Below are positions 5,425 through 6,185 of a stretch of 6,185 nt of DNA, piece by piece. The notes beneath the pieces were generated by a model. That model saw only the letters and a program-made list of their open reading frames with translations, was not told where the DNA came from and made no database searches. The position numbers and the translations under genes are program-made. How positions within the stretch are numbered: the stretch's first letter is position 1; every line of letters begins with the position of its first letter. The DNA is from JBBQBQ01 sp038317685 (GTDB taxonomy: Bacteria; Desulfobacterota; Desulfuromonadia; Desulfuromonadales; DDH964). The stretch is taken from NCBI GenBank assembly GCA_038317685.1, contig JBBQBQ010000208.1, positions 1 to 6,185 on the forward strand, in the 5' to 3' direction.

Positions 5425-6185
5425 TCAGAGTTCGACCTGAACTGCCGAGAGGATATGCTCGCTGCAGCGCAGCTCGTTCAGCACCGTTTCGGGGATACGG
5501 CTGTCGACGTTGATAATGGAGATCGCCCGACCGTTGATCTTGCGCCGCGACAGATTCATCATGGCGATATTGATTCCGGCCTGGCCGAGAATCTGACCGA
5601 TGCAGCCGATCACCCCGGGCCGGTCGGCATTGTGCAGGACCAGGATATGCCCGGCGGGGACCGCCTCGACATGGTAATCATCGACGCGCACGATGCGGTA
5701 ATCGTGGTCGCCGAAGACCGCACCGGCGACGGAACGCTCCCCCTCCGAGCCGGCCACCGTCAGGCGGATCAGGTTGGAGAAGCCCTCGGGGGTGTTACTG
5801 CGAGCCTCGACCACCCGCAGGCCCCGTTCCCGGGCCAGATGCGGGGCATTGGCAAAATTGACCATCGATCCGACCGCCGGCGACAGCAGACCCTTGAGGA
5901 TCGCCATGGTCAGCGGCTCGGTGGGATGATTAGTGACGGTTCCGGCGTATTCGACGCTGACGCTCTGCAGCCCCTTGCCGCAAAGCTGGGCCAGAAAGGC
6001 CCCGAGCCGCTCCCCCAGGTCGACCCAGGGGCGAATCTGCGCCAGCAGGTCGGCACTGACCGAGGGGACGTTGATGGCATTGACCACCTCCCCTCGCAGC
6101 AAAAAGTCGACAATCTGCCGGGCGGCCTGGACGGTGACGTTGACCTGCGCATCGACTGTGGCAGCCCGCAGGTGCGGGGTGCAGA
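5425..6185 (-). CDS. serA: D-3-phosphoglycerate dehydrogenase, 3' part (5' end outside window)
   Basis: This is the C-terminal 252 residues of SerA, the NAD-dependent enzyme that oxidises 3-phosphoglycerate in the first step of serine synthesis. The frame is open to the window edge; the TTG at 6102 is internal. The fragment begins at the end of the catalytic domain with CTPHLRAAT, whose His (residue 4) matches the catalytic His of the TPH motif. Then come NVTVQAARQIVDFLLRGE and AINVPSVSAD, typical of the long form. About 130 residues of the intervening substrate-binding-like domain follow, then a C-terminal ACT domain (178-252) containing HNADRPGVIGCIGQILG. The ACT domain is the usual site of serine control in this family. 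Arg at residue 6 replaces the small residue (Gly or Ala) usually found two places after the catalytic His. It is probably the upstream member of the serA-hisZ-purA operon. Confidence 0.95.
   Translation of the reverse strand, partial: CTPHLRAATVDAQVNVTVQAARQIVDFLLRGEVVNAINVPSVSADLLAQIRPWVDLGERLGAFLAQLCGKGLQSVSVEYAGTVTNHPTEPLTMAILKGLLSPAVGSMVNFANAPHLARERGLRVVEARSNTPEGFSNLIRLTVAGSEGERSVAGAVFGDHDYRIVRVDDYHVEAVPAGHILVLHNADRPGVIGCIGQILGQAGINIAMMNLSRRKINGRAISIINVDSRIPETVLNELRCSEHILSAVQVEL

Noticed and set aside
6100..6102. TTG at 6102 as the serA start
   Set aside because: The frame continues to the window edge and encodes the conserved TPH region of SerA upstream of it, so it is an internal Leu.

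Overview
The window looks like ordinary chromosomal DNA from a GC-rich Gram-negative bacterium. My best guess is a relative of Geobacter/Desulfuromonas (Desulfuromonadia). This rests on the serA-hisZ-purA order followed by tRNA-Lys and tRNA-Glu, the use of a HisZ-dependent histidine pathway, and the protein styles. It is a judgement from memory, not from a database search. No mobile element, CRISPR array, rRNA or phage gene is visible.

Layout. Plus strand, 2-964: the C-terminal 320 residues of a PAS-domain sensor histidine kinase that enters from outside the window, closed by a small GC hairpin with a T run. Plus strand, 1113-2432: a 439-residue membrane protein carrying two complete CDP-alcohol phosphotransferase signature motifs, an unusual tandem arrangement. 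Its second half resembles the PssA type of phosphatidylserine synthase. A hairpin at 2468-2500 separates this gene from everything convergent to it and can serve both strands. Minus strand, read right to left: the 3' part of serA (serine pathway), hisZ (histidine pathway), purA (AMP synthesis), then tRNA-Lys(TTT) and tRNA-Glu(TTC). The three protein genes are separated by 31 and 24 bases and are probably one operon, with its promoter outside the window. The tRNA pair has its own near-consensus sigma-70 promoter in the 71-base purA/tRNA gap.

How the genes fit together. The minus-strand cluster is biosynthetic housekeeping. HisZ pairs with the short form of HisG (not in the window), which uses ATP in the first step of histidine synthesis. 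That pathway releases AICAR, which re-enters purine synthesis as IMP, and PurA converts IMP towards AMP. SerA starts serine synthesis, which supplies one-carbon units for purines. The plus-strand pair has no evident functional link to this cluster.

The item most worth a second look is the tandem CDP-alcohol phosphotransferase at 1113-2432, whose second motif has Glu in place of the usual Arg. Smaller oddities are a T-stem mismatch in tRNA-Lys next to a run of eight G, and a Gly-to-Arg change beside the SerA catalytic His. I found nothing that looks like a novel defence, mobile or RNA system. No gene-free stretch exceeds 300 bases.
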